From: UBA699 sp050261915
GTDB taxonomy: Bacteria; Bacillota; Clostridia; Clostridiales; Clostridiaceae
Reading direction: 5' to 3'
NCBI GenBank assembly: GCA_050261915.1
Contig: JBLNDT010000075.1
Span: forward strand, 1 to 64,000
Length of the DNA stretch: 64,000 nt
This document shows positions 42,861 through 51,657 of this stretch, piece by piece. The translations under genes were made by a program, and so were the position numbers. Below the pieces are notes generated by a model. It made no database searches. It worked only from the letters and a program-made list of their open reading frames with translations, and had not been told where the DNA came from. Position 1 is the first letter of the stretch, and the number at the start of each line of letters is the position of its first letter.

Positions 42861-44756
42861 ATGCAAAACTTATACTTGTCAAACATGGAATTGGAGGATG
42901 CAGTTGATTTATATATGAAAAATATACTTCCAAATGTATCATCGGAAAATATAAATACTATTGATTCATTTGAAAGGGTTACTTCTCATCCTGTTTATTC
43001 TCTGATGTCCTCCCCTTTTTATAACTCTTCAGCTATGGATGGCATCGCAACTTTAAGCTCAAAGACATTTGGAGCGTCAGAAAGAAACCACATAACACTT
43101 ATAGAAAATGAGGATTACGTTATAGTGGATACAGGAGATCCAATACCAAAGGAATTTGACTGTGTTATTATGGTGGAGGACTTGATTAAGGTATCAAAGG
43201 ATAAGGTTAAAATTTATAAAAGTGTTCCTCCATGGCAGTATATAAGAACTTTGGGGGAGGATATAACAGAAAGTCAGCTGATTATACCTTCAAACCACAG
43301 GATAAGACCAGTGGATATAGGTGCTATGCTGGCAGGTGGAGTAAATGAAGTTCAGGTATACAAGAAGCCAAATGTCGGTATAATCCCTACAGGTACAGAA
43401 ATTGTGGAGCCAGGATCAGAATTAAAGATAGGTGATATTATAGAATTTAATTCAAGAGTTTTTTCAGCTCAGGTTACAGAGTGGGGAGGAAATCCCAAAA
43501 GATATCCAATTGAAAAAGATGATTATGAGAAGATAAAGAAGGCAATTCTAAAAGCAGTGGATGAAAACGATATAGTTCTTGTGAATGCAGGTTCATCTGC
43601 AGGAAGAGAAGATTTTACATCAAACATAATAGCAGAAATTGGGAAGGTATATGTCCACGGGGTAGCAATAAAACCTGGAAAACCCGTAATACTTGGGGAA
43701 GTTAATAGTAAACCGGTAATAGGAATACCTGGTTATCCTGTTTCAGCTTATGTCATTATGGAAAATATGGTAAAAAAAATACTGCATGGGTATCAAAAAA
43801 TCAGGTATGATGGAGAAAAAAGTGCAGAAGCATATGTTTCTAAAAGGGTGATGTCATCACTTAAATATCTAGAGTTTGTAAGGGTTAAACTTGGACGAGT
43901 TGATGATAAACTCATAGCAACGCCACTTGACAGGGGAGCAGGTGCTACAATGTCACTGGTAAGGGCAGACGGAATGCTTAGAATTCCTCAGAGTACTGAA
44001 GGTATTGAAGCAGGCTCTAAGGTTTCTGTACAATTATTAAAGCCTGAAAATGAAATTAATAATACACTGGTTTCAATCGGAAGTCACGATATAATAATGG
44101 ACATAGCTGCAGATATGATGAACTTAAGGGAAAAGCAATATGTTCTATCCTCTTCCCATGTAGGTAGTATGGGTGGAATAATGGCTCTAAGAAACGGTGA
44201 AACTCATATTGCCCCAATCCATCTTCTAGACGAAGCTACAGGTGAATATAACATATCCTATTTAAAGAGATATGTTAAAGATAAGGATGTAACCCTGATT
44301 AAATGCGTTAAAAGAATTCAAGGGTTTATGGTTCAAAAGGGCAATCCTTTTAATATAAAGGGACTTAGGGACCTTGCCGAATCAAATCTTAGGTTTGTTA
44401 ACAGGCAGAGGGGCTCAGGTACCAGGATACTGCTGGATTACAATATGAAAAAGCTCAATATTCAGCCGGAACAAATAAATGGTTATGAAAGGGAAGAGTA
44501 TACACACCTAAAAGTAGCAGCAGCAGTGGCTGCAGGAGACGGGGACTGCGGACTTGGAGTATACTCTGCAGCAGTATTAATGGGACTTGATTTTATTCCT
44601 TTATGCCATGAAGAATATGACATTGCAGTTTTAACAAAATTCATGGAGGATGACAAGGTAAAGGAATTAATTCAGGTGATAAAAAGTGAAAAATTCATCC
44701 AGGAGCTTAAGAGACTTGGAGGCTATGAATTTGATGAAATTGGGAAAATAATATAG
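42861..44756 (+). CDS. moeA2: MoeA fused to a periplasmic-binding-protein-like domain
   Basis: A 631-residue fusion. Residues about 1-395 are a second MoeA (YNSSAMDGIA, DCVIMVEDLI, VGIIPTGTEIV, VNAGSSAGREDF, VHGVAIKPGKP). Residues about 400-631 match the PBP-like/LysR-substrate domain that accompanies MoeA in many anaerobes (IGSHDIIMDIAADMM, FVNRQRGSGTRILLDY, AAVAAGDGDCGLGVYSAA). That domain resembles the anion-binding fold of ModA/TupA, so it may sense or deliver the oxyanion. In the first MoeA block, MDGIA replaces the usual VDGYA. AAGGAGG RBS. Confidence 0.9.
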   Translation: MQNLYLSNMELEDAVDLYMKNILPNVSSENINTIDSFERVTSHPVYSLMSSPFYNSSAMDGIATLSSKTFGASERNHITLIENEDYVIVDTGDPIPKEFDCVIMVEDLIKVSKDKVKIYKSVPPWQYIRTLGEDITESQLIIPSNHRIRPVDIGAMLAGGVNEVQVYKKPNVGIIPTGTEIVEPGSELKIGDIIEFNSRVFSAQVTEWGGNPKRYPIEKDDYEKIKKAILKAVDENDIVLVNAGSSAGREDFTSNIIAEIGKVYVHGVAIKPGKPVILGEVNSKPVIGIPGYPVSAYVIMENMVKKILHGYQKIRYDGEKSAEAYVSKRVMSSLKYLEFVRVKLGRVDDKLIATPLDRGAGATMSLVRADGMLRIPQSTEGIEAGSKVSVQLLKPENEINNTLVSIGSHDIIMDIAADMMNLREKQYVLSSSHVGSMGGIMALRNGETHIAPIHLLDEATGEYNISYLKRYVKDKDVTLIKCVKRIQGFMVQKGNPFNIKGLRDLAESNLRFVNRQRGSGTRILLDYNMKKLNIQPEQINGYEREEYTHLKVAAAVAAGDGDCGLGVYSAAVLMGLDFIPLCHEEYDIAVLTKFMEDDKVKELIQVIKSEKFIQELKRLGGYEFDEIGKII

Positions 44757-44771
44757 AATGCGGGTGTTAGT

Positions 44772-45731
44772 ATGTTGGATGTGAACAAAAGGGAAATCAA
44801 CTATATTAGGGTATCAATCACTGATAGGTGCAATCTTAGGTGCATATATTGTATGCCTAAGGAAGGAATACCTAAAAAGGAACATGAGGATATATTGAGA
44901 TTTGAGGACATATTAAAGGTGCTTAAGGCATCTGCGTTTCTTGGGATAAACAAAGTAAGGTTTACTGGTGGAGAACCTCTTATAGTTAAAGATGTAGACA
45001 AGCTTATTTATGATACTAATAAAATTTCAGGAATAACAGATATAGCTATAACTACAAATGGTGTTTTACTTAACAACATGGTGGAGGATCTTAAAAAAGC
45101 TGGTCTAAGCAGAGTTAATATAAGCTTGGATTCATTAAAGGAAGACAAGTTTAGAAAAATTACCAGAGGCGGAAATATTGTTGACGTTCTCCAGGCCATT
45201 GAAAAATGTATAAACCTTGGTATAACACCTGTTAAAATAAATGTGGTTCTTATAAAAGGAATAAACGATGATGAAATAAGCGATTTTATTTATCTTACAA
45301 AATCCCTTCCTGTAAATATAAGATTTATAGAACTTATGCCTATAGGAGAAGGAGAAAAATATTACAAAAAAGGCTTTATCAGTTCTGAAGAAGTAGTAGA
45401 AATGTTCCCTGAACTTATACCAATGACCAGCAAAAAAAGTGATACAGCAAAGCTATATAAGCTTCCGGCTTCACAGGGAACAGTTGGATTCATTAGTCCA
45501 TTAAGCCACAAATTCTGCAGTGGATGCAACAGAATAAGGCTAACCTCCTGTGGAACAATAAAACCGTGTCTTCATTCAAGTAATGAATACGATCTTAAAC
45601 CATTCCTTGAAAATGAGGTGCAGCTTATATCAGAATTAAAAAGCATTATATACAATAAACCAGATGAGCATAGTCTTGAACATGATAAAAAGAGTAACAG
45701 TAAAAAGAAAATGTATGAAATTGGAGGCTAG
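44772..45731 (+). CDS. moaA: GTP 3',8-cyclase
   Basis: A 319-residue radical-SAM enzyme. The N-terminal cluster motif is TDRCNLRCIYCMP (Cys20, 24, 27) with FTGGEPL next. The C-terminal cluster Cys are in KFCSGCNRIRLTSCGTIKPCL. It converts GTP to the 8-cyclo intermediate, the first step of molybdopterin synthesis. The extreme C-terminal GG of most MoaA is visible as YEIGG. The MoaC gene follows two bases after its stop. Confidence 0.94.
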   Translation: MLDVNKREINYIRVSITDRCNLRCIYCMPKEGIPKKEHEDILRFEDILKVLKASAFLGINKVRFTGGEPLIVKDVDKLIYDTNKISGITDIAITTNGVLLNNMVEDLKKAGLSRVNISLDSLKEDKFRKITRGGNIVDVLQAIEKCINLGITPVKINVVLIKGINDDEISDFIYLTKSLPVNIRFIELMPIGEGEKYYKKGFISSEEVVEMFPELIPMTSKKSDTAKLYKLPASQGTVGFISPLSHKFCSGCNRIRLTSCGTIKPCLHSSNEYDLKPFLENEVQLISELKSIIYNKPDEHSLEHDKKSNSKKKMYEIGG

Positions 45732-45733
45732 GG

Positions 45734-46216
45734 ATGGAACTTACGCATATTAACAAACAAGGCAGGGCCAAAATGGTGGATGTAAGCGAAAAGGACGAGA
45801 CAATAAGGGAGGCTGTTGCTAAGGGTTCTATTTATATGAAGCTTGAAACCCTTGAAAAAATTAGAGATGGCAGCATCAAAAAAGGGGATGTTCTTTCTGT
45901 TGCTCAGGTAGGCGGTATTATGGGAGCAAAAAACACTCCAGGAATAATACCTATGTGCCACCCAATTATGATATCCGGATGTGATATCACCTTTAGCCTT
46001 GATTTTGAAAATCTTAAAGTTGATATTGAAGCAGTTACAAAATGTGCTGGTCAGACAGGGGTTGAAATGGAAGCCTTGACTGCTGTATCAGTTGCAGCAC
46101 TTACAATATATGATATGTGCAAGGCAATTGACAGGGAAATGATTATTAAAGATATTATGCTTATGAAAAAAAGTGGCGGAAAATCAGGAGTTTTTGAAAG
46201 GAAGGATGGCTGTTAA
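45734..46216 (+). CDS. moaC: cyclic pyranopterin monophosphate synthase
   Basis: A 160-residue MoaC. KGDVLSVAQVGGIMGAKNTPGIIPMCHP contains the conserved Lys and His set in its middle, and TGVEMEALTAVSVAALTIYDMCKA is the dimer core with DREMIIKDI next. It forms cyclic pyranopterin monophosphate from the MoaA product. Its stop overlaps the start of the MOSC gene by one base. Translation is clearly coupled with moaA. Confidence 0.94.
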   Translation: MELTHINKQGRAKMVDVSEKDETIREAVAKGSIYMKLETLEKIRDGSIKKGDVLSVAQVGGIMGAKNTPGIIPMCHPIMISGCDITFSLDFENLKVDIEAVTKCAGQTGVEMEALTAVSVAALTIYDMCKAIDREMIIKDIMLMKKSGGKSGVFERKDGC

Positions 46217-46647
46217 TGGCTAAAGTAATCGCAGTAAACATAAGTGAAAAAAAAGGTGAAATAAAGCACCCAATTGAAAAAGGATATTTTAAAGAAAATT
46301 ATGGTCTTGAAGGTGATGCCCATGCTGGAAACTGGCATAGGCAGGTAAGTCTTCTTGGAAACGAAAGTGTTGAAAAAATGAAAAAACAGGGAGCTACAGG
46401 TCTTTGTGTTGGTAAATTTGCAGAAAATCTTACAACTGAGGGCATAGTTTTATATGAACTTCCTGTAGGAACAAAGCTTAAAATAGGGGAGACTCTTATG
46501 GAGGTAACCCAGATAGGAAAGGAATGCCATTTAGGCTGTGCAATAAGAGAGCAGGTTGGGGATTGTATAATGCCAAGGGAAGGTATTTTTACAAAAGTCC
46601 TTAGTGGAGGATGGATTAGACCTGGTGACGAAATAGAATTAATATAA
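46216..46647 (+). CDS. MOSC-domain protein
   Basis: A 143-residue MOSC protein, named for the C-terminal domain of Moco sulfurases. KENYGLEGDAHAGNWHRQVSLLG, KFAENLTTEG and the Cys in IGKECHLGCAIREQVGDCIMPREGIF are the family features. Small stand-alone MOSC proteins are thought to carry sulfur or bind the molybdopterin cofactor. It is the last gene of the moeA operon and the only member without an assigned step. Confidence 0.88.
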   Translation: MAKVIAVNISEKKGEIKHPIEKGYFKENYGLEGDAHAGNWHRQVSLLGNESVEKMKKQGATGLCVGKFAENLTTEGIVLYELPVGTKLKIGETLMEVTQIGKECHLGCAIREQVGDCIMPREGIFTKVLSGGWIRPGDEIELI

Positions 46648-46651
46648 ATTT

Positions 46652-46710
46652 AATACACCCAATGTCTTGTAGTATGTTATACTGTAAGGCGAAGGGTGTA
46701 TTTTATTTTT
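46652..46710 (+). terminator. terminator of the cofactor operon
   Basis: AATACACCC (46652-46660) pairs with GGGTGTATT (46694-46702), enclosing a smaller AGTAT/ATACT hairpin, and TTATTTTTA follows. Long-loop form, moderate support. Confidence 0.6.
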
Positions 46711-46727
46711 ATACGGAAGGGATGTTT

Positions 46728-47747
46728 ATGGAATTATTTGTTGATATCTTCAAAAAAGAGATAGTTAAAAGAACATTGTTTTTGACAACAATAGCGGTAA
46801 TTTTGTATTTTTTAAAACCATTATTAAATATGTTTTTGCTTACATTTTTATTTACATATCTTATAAACAGTGCACAGACAATTATTGTAAGGCACCTAAA
46901 AAAAATAACCCCTGTAAAGGAGAAGGTTATTACAGTATTGTTATATGCAGCATTATTTTTGTTTATAACACTTATGCTGGTTACATATGTGCCGGTGCTT
47001 GTAAAAGAGGTAACCGAGATGATAAACCAGCGGGGAGAATGGGGACATGGACTAAAATCACAAATATACAAGGATTATATATCAATGTTGCTGGAGCAGG
47101 TGGATATACAAAATTATATTAAATCAGGTTTTAATATTACCTTGCAGCTGGCTAGCAAGATAGGAACTGTAAGTCTTCAAGTGTTTATAGCTTTGATACT
47201 TAGTATGTTTTTTATGCTTGAAAAGAAAAAGGTTAAAACATTTTTGAAAAAATTCGAATATAGCAAGATATCAGGGTTTTATAAGTATTTTTGCTTTTTT
47301 GGAAATAACTTTGTAAATACCTTCGGCAAGGTAATTCAGGCACAAATAGTAATTGCATTTGTAAACAGCCTAGTTTCAGTTTTAATGTTATCTATGCTGA
47401 ACTTTCCAAACTTAGCTACACTGTGGTTCATGATATTTTGTCTTAGTCTTATTCCAGTAGCTGGAGTAATTATATCATTAGTACCACTTTGCATTATAGC
47501 TTTTAAAATTGGGGGTATATCCACAGTAGCATATGTACTTATAATGATTGCAGCAATTCATGCAATGGAAAGTTATTTTCTTAATCCAAAGCTTATGTCT
47601 GCCAAAATTGAAACACCAATATTTATAACTTTTGTTATATTACTTGTTTCAGAGCATTTTCTTGGAGTATGGGGACTTTTAGTAGGAATTCCACTGTTTA
47701 TGTTTTTGTTTGATCTTCTTGATGCAGGTAAAAGGAACCTAGAATAG
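46728..47747 (+). CDS. AI-2E family transporter
   Basis: A 339-residue membrane protein with about seven to eight hydrophobic segments, of the AI-2 exporter/YtvI family. A charged extracellular or cytoplasmic region lies between about residues 85 and 150. The C-terminal MIFCLSLIPVAGVIISLVPL and HAMESYFLNPKLMSAKIETP are the family motifs. ATG 46728 has GGAAGGG at good spacing; ATG 46722 is also possible. Function in this organism (signal export, ion transport or sporulation) is unknown. Confidence 0.85.
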   Translation: MELFVDIFKKEIVKRTLFLTTIAVILYFLKPLLNMFLLTFLFTYLINSAQTIIVRHLKKITPVKEKVITVLLYAALFLFITLMLVTYVPVLVKEVTEMINQRGEWGHGLKSQIYKDYISMLLEQVDIQNYIKSGFNITLQLASKIGTVSLQVFIALILSMFFMLEKKKVKTFLKKFEYSKISGFYKYFCFFGNNFVNTFGKVIQAQIVIAFVNSLVSVLMLSMLNFPNLATLWFMIFCLSLIPVAGVIISLVPLCIIAFKIGGISTVAYVLIMIAAIHAMESYFLNPKLMSAKIETPIFITFVILLVSEHFLGVWGLLVGIPLFMFLFDLLDAGKRNLE

Positions 47748-47758
47748 GTTCCTTTTTT
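47731..47758. terminator. bidirectional terminator
   Basis: AAAGGAACCTA, loop GAA and TAGGTTCCTTT, then more Ts. It covers the stop codons of both convergent genes. Confidence 0.88.
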
Positions 47759-48086
47759 ATGGATTAAATATTACAACTAAAAGCATTTTAAATCTGCTTG
47801 ATGCCAAAAGCGCATGTGGAACACCAGCAGGCATTACAATTGTTTCTCCTTTTTTTACATTGAATTTTTCTTCCCCAATTGTAATTTCAGCTTCACCATC
47901 AAGTATGGTTACCAAAGCATCTCCTCCAGAGGAATGAGAGCTTATTTCCTCACCTTTATCAAAGGCAAAAAGTGTTAGACTCATGTTTTTACCCTGAGAA
48001 AGGGTCCTGCTTACCACTGTACCTTCCTGATAATCTACCAGACTATTTGTTTCTATTACTTTTGAAAAGTCTATATTTTTAATCAT
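47757..48086 (-). CDS. cupin-domain protein
   Basis: A 109-residue single cupin. The first motif reads GEEISSHSSGGDALVTILDGE, with a reduced His set, and the second is KKGETIVMPAGVPHALLA. Some metal ligands of classical cupins are replaced (Ser for His), so metal binding is uncertain. The start is preceded by AAGGAGG. Single-gene unit of unknown role. Confidence 0.75.
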   Translation of the reverse strand: MIKNIDFSKVIETNSLVDYQEGTVVSRTLSQGKNMSLTLFAFDKGEEISSHSSGGDALVTILDGEAEITIGEEKFNVKKGETIVMPAGVPHALLASSRFKMLLVVIFNP

Positions 48087-48265
48087 TTTAACCCCTCCTT
48101 ATATATTATAGTATTAATTTACCCTATTTTTAATAATAATACAGTAACATATGTTACAATTTCAAAAGAATTAATTAATACTTTGTAAACTAATATTTAA
48201 TACCATTTACAAAACTCGTTTTAGTGATATAATAATATTAATGATTAAGTAAGGAGTATAATATT

Positions 48266-48541
48266 ATGATAAAAAGTTTAGGTTCAATTACAAGGACAAC
48301 CCTAATTATTTTTTTGGCTGTGATTTTTTTGTTCTTCTTTTTTAAATTTCTTCCTGTTATTATTCTAATTGGAATTGCTTTTTATGTGATATTTAAGGCA
48401 ATAGGAGCTTTTAAAAATTGGAAAAGCAGTAATGAATATAATAGCTTTTCAAAAGAAAAAAGCCAGGAGGATTTTAAAAACAATTATGAATTTACTGATA
48501 AGAAGATAATAGATGTTGATTATTACGATGTGGATAAGTAA
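48266..48541 (+). CDS. small membrane protein of unknown function
   Basis: A 91-residue protein. One long hydrophobic region (about residues 11-48, two close helices or one hairpin) is followed by a polar tail rich in Lys, Glu, Asp and Tyr. I do not recognise a family. AAGGAG precedes ATG 48266. It ends exactly where the ABC remnant begins, so a deletion that removed the front of the ABC gene may also have changed this gene's neighbourhood. Confidence 0.5.
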   Translation: MIKSLGSITRTTLIIFLAVIFLFFFFKFLPVIILIGIAFYVIFKAIGAFKNWKSSNEYNSFSKEKSQEDFKNNYEFTDKKIIDVDYYDVDK

Positions 48542-48546
48542 ACAAT

Positions 48547-49023
48547 TATTATACAGAATTATCTTCAATTAGAAATTTGGAAATAGGTTTTGTGTTTCAG
48601 TCCTTTAACCTTCTACCAAAGTTAAATGTTTTAGAAAATGTTGAATTGCCAATGACCTACGCAGGTGTTGAGGAAAAGGAAATACGCTTAAGGGCTCTAG
48701 CGGCAATTGACAAGGTTGGACTTTCAGATAGAATTGCCCATAAACCATCTGAAATTTCAGGGGGTCAGAAACAGAGGGCTGCTATTGCTAGAGCTATTGT
48801 AAATGATCCCATTGTAATACTAGCTGATGAGCCTACAGGTAATTTGGATTCAAAATCAACCTTGGAAATAATGAAGATATTTCAGAAACTTAACAATGAA
48901 GGTGCTACAATCATTATGATAACCCATGAACATGATGTTGCTCTCTATGCAAAAAGACTTGTTAAATTTTTTGACGGAAAGATAATTTCAGATGAAGTTA
49001 TCAACAGCAGGACTATAATATAG
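48547..49023 (+). pseudogene. ABC transporter ATP-binding protein, N-terminally truncated (MacB/LolD type)
   Basis: The frame reads about 150 residues with Q-loop IGFVFQSFNLLPKL, signature ISGGQKQRAAIARAI, Walker B VILADEPTGNLDS and His switch ITHEHD, all of the MacB/LolD export family. The first 80 or so residues, including the Walker A P-loop, are missing. In frame upstream, LSSIRNLEIG matches the family just before the Q-loop, then a stop lies at 48535. There is no start codon or RBS and no partner permease. It is most likely the tail of a gene lost by deletion. Confidence 0.8.
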
Positions 49024-49143
49024 AAGTTCATATTAATAAAATTTATAGATAAATATTCAGCTATTAAAATAAATTATATAAATATATTTAATATGCATAT
49101 CATGATAAAATAATAGTGCACAATGTTTTCCCTGGAGGTAGTT

Positions 49144-49809
49144 ATGTTAATTGATATGCATGTTCATGAAATCAAGTATTCTAAAGACAGTATGTTTACC
49201 CTGGAAGAAGCAGTTGAAAGAGCTAAAAAGGTTGGGTTAAACGGCATATGCATTACTGACCATGAAAGTTCGGATATTTTTGATGAAGCTCATGAGTATT
49301 CTAAAAAGACAGGTTTCCTGGTATTGGTTGGAGCAGAAATACTAACCTTTGAGGGTGATATTTTGGTATTTGGCTTAAAGGATATACCAAAACATATGAT
49401 TCACGCAGGGGAACTTCTTAATATTGTTGCAAAAAATAAAGGAATTGCAATAAGTGCCCATCCCTTCAGAAATAATAATAGGGGACTTGGCTATCATATA
49501 AGAGAAGTTAACCGCATGCTAACAGGAGTTGAAGCCTTTAATGGAAGCACTGAACCACATCAAAATTTAAATGCCTATACCCTTGCTACTGAATTAAGAC
49601 TTCCTTCCACTGGAGCTAGTGATGCTCATGTTTTGGACAGGATAGGAAAATATGCCACTGTATTTGAGGATAATATAAGAGACGAGAAGGATCTTATAGA
49701 AGCGGTAAAGCAAGGCAATATTCATCCTGCCATGTTAAAAGGGAAAGAGTTTCATTCAATAGATATATATAGAAATTTATATGAAAATGTAAATCAAAAA
49801 GCAGTTTAA
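49144..49809 (+). CDS. PHP-domain phosphoesterase
   Basis: A 221-residue PHP protein. MLIDMHVHEIKYSKDS gives the first HxH, GICITDHESSD the next, and AISAHPFR and STGASDAHV the later metal His and Asp. Such proteins hydrolyse nucleotides, histidinol phosphate or other phosphoesters. The start is ATG 49144 with TGGAGG at 49133-49138; TTG 49123 is in frame upstream without a better RBS. Single-gene unit. Confidence 0.8.
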   Translation: MLIDMHVHEIKYSKDSMFTLEEAVERAKKVGLNGICITDHESSDIFDEAHEYSKKTGFLVLVGAEILTFEGDILVFGLKDIPKHMIHAGELLNIVAKNKGIAISAHPFRNNNRGLGYHIREVNRMLTGVEAFNGSTEPHQNLNAYTLATELRLPSTGASDAHVLDRIGKYATVFEDNIRDEKDLIEAVKQGNIHPAMLKGKEFHSIDIYRNLYENVNQKAV

Positions 49810-49837
49810 ACCTGGATTAATCCAGGTTTATTTTATT
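49808..49837. terminator. bidirectional terminator
   Basis: AAACCTGGATTAATCCAGGTTT palindrome with T-rich tail between convergent genes. Confidence 0.85.
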
Positions 49838-50514
49838 ACAGTTAATATTATCTGATAAAAAACAGGTATTAATATAGCCGGGAGAAAATTAGCCACCTTT
49901 AATTTGCTTACCCCAAGCATGTTAAGGCTGATTCCTATTATCATAAGACTTCCTACTGCTGTCATATCTGTAATAACGGATTCGATTAGAAATCCCTTTA
50001 TGGCAAAGGCAAGGAGAGTGATAGTACCTTGATAAATAAGAACTGAAACTGAAGAAAGCATAACCCCTATTCCAAGTGAAGAAGATGCTATAACTGAAAA
50101 TACGAAGTCAAGCATGGATTTTGCATATAATATGTGATAATCTCCTTTAAGACCGCTGTTAAGAGCTCCAACAATTGCCATAGCTCCAACGCAGAAGAGC
50201 AGACTGGAAGTTACAAAACCCTCGGAAACTTTTCCACCTTTTCCTTTGAATTTCTTTTCAAGCATATCCCCTAATTTATTAATATATTTGTCAATATCAA
50301 TGGCTTCTCCTATAGCAGTACCTATTACCATGGATATAATAACCAAAAGTATATTGTTTACCTTTATTGCACCGGTTATACCAATCAGCAGTACAGACAG
50401 TGCCAGTGCCTGAATAACAGTATCCCCCACCTTTTTCGGAATTCCACCTTTAAGTATGAGCCCCAGCAATCCCCCTGCTATTATTGCTGCCACATTAACC
50501 AACGTTCCAAACAT
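49828..50514 (-). CDS. DUF554-family membrane protein
   Basis: A 228-residue protein with about six to seven hydrophobic segments, opening MFGTLVNVAAIIAGGLLGLI. That start and the GxxxG-rich helices are typical of the DUF554 (YdfK-like) family. Function unknown, probably a small-molecule or ion transporter. It has GGGGG RBS and is divergent from hgcA with a 107-bp gap that must hold both promoters. Confidence 0.8.
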   Translation of the reverse strand: MFGTLVNVAAIIAGGLLGLILKGGIPKKVGDTVIQALALSVLLIGITGAIKVNNILLVIISMVIGTAIGEAIDIDKYINKLGDMLEKKFKGKGGKVSEGFVTSSLLFCVGAMAIVGALNSGLKGDYHILYAKSMLDFVFSVIASSSLGIGVMLSSVSVLIYQGTITLLAFAIKGFLIESVITDMTAVGSLMIIGISLNMLGVSKLKVANFLPAILIPVFYQIILTVIK

Positions 50515-50621
50515 ATAATAACCCCCTTATTCAAAACTATTTATATTTTATCAAATCATTTATTTCATTAATAGTATTATAAGTGATATAATAAAAAAAA
50601 TATTACTTTGAGGTGATAGTC

Positions 50622-51653
50622 TTGGTAATTGGTGAAATTTTAACACCAGCAGGAAATGCCAGGGTGGTGGATACAAACCTTACCATAAAGGACAAAATTG
50701 GTGCCATAAGGGTCAGGTTTGGTATAAATAGATATAATTATATAGTTGAAACTGGATTATATGCAGTTGGTAAACCTGATAAGGATTCAATGGTTCTAGT
50801 TACTGCTAATTATAAGCTTACATTTGACGTTTTAAGGAAAAACTTGAAAGGTCTTGATTTGTGGATTCTTGTAATTGATACTAAGGGTATAAATGTTTGG
50901 TGCGCTGCAGGGAAGGGCACCTTTGGAAATTATGAAATATTAAAGGTCATAAACAAGGTGAAGCTTAAAGAAGTAATTGCACATAATACTATCATACTTC
51001 CTCAGCTTGGGGCTCCTGGAACTGCGGCAGCTGTAATAGCGAAGGCTGGCTTTAAGGTGGTATATGGACCTGTAAGGGCAGAGGATATACCTGAGTTCTT
51101 AAATAATGGAATGTTAAAGAGTGAAGAAATGAGTCAGGTTAACTTTAATTTTATTGACAGGCTGGTACTGACACCTATGGAATACATACCAGACTTAAAA
51201 TATGTTGTTCCATTTCTTCCTTTGCTTCTTGTATTTAATCTATTATTATTTGGATATAATAATCCCTTAAAGATTGTAGAAATAACATTGATTAATTATA
51301 TTCCTTTTTTAATTGCACATTTCACGGGTTCTGTTTTGGTGCCCTTACTACTGCCATATATACCTTTTAATGCGTTTTCCTTAAAAGGTTTTACATTATC
51401 TATTATTTTGTGTATTTTGTTTGTTTTTAATTCAAGTTTATTTTTAATTCAGGATAGTATAATTGTAAAGGCTGCATATATGCTTTTTATTATGTTTATT
51501 ACATCATATAGTGCACTTCAGTTTACTGGTTCTAGCACTTATACATCATTTTCAGGCACAACAAAGGAAACAGTCTATTCTATAATTGCAGGGGGAGCTG
51601 CCTGTGTTATAGGAATTATACTGCTAATAGTCTATATATTTATAATGAGGTGA
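50622..51653 (+). CDS. hgcA: mercury methylation corrinoid protein HgcA
   Basis: A 343-residue protein. The N-terminal corrinoid domain (about 1-165) carries the diagnostic cap-helix motif NVWCAAGKGTF, with Cys94 as the cobalt-coordinating residue, and LVTANYKLTFDVLRKNL ahead of it. The C-terminal half (about 190-343) is strongly hydrophobic, with about five membrane helices, as in known HgcA. The family transfers a methyl carbanion from methylcob(III)alamin to Hg(II). TTG 50622 has AGGTGA five bases before it; GTG 50613 lies inside that RBS. hgcB follows after four bases. Confidence 0.94.
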   Translation: MVIGEILTPAGNARVVDTNLTIKDKIGAIRVRFGINRYNYIVETGLYAVGKPDKDSMVLVTANYKLTFDVLRKNLKGLDLWILVIDTKGINVWCAAGKGTFGNYEILKVINKVKLKEVIAHNTIILPQLGAPGTAAAVIAKAGFKVVYGPVRAEDIPEFLNNGMLKSEEMSQVNFNFIDRLVLTPMEYIPDLKYVVPFLPLLLVFNLLLFGYNNPLKIVEITLINYIPFLIAHFTGSVLVPLLLPYIPFNAFSLKGFTLSIILCILFVFNSSLFLIQDSIIVKAAYMLFIMFITSYSALQFTGSSTYTSFSGTTKETVYSIIAGGAACVIGIILLIVYIFIMR

Positions 51654-51657
51654 TATA

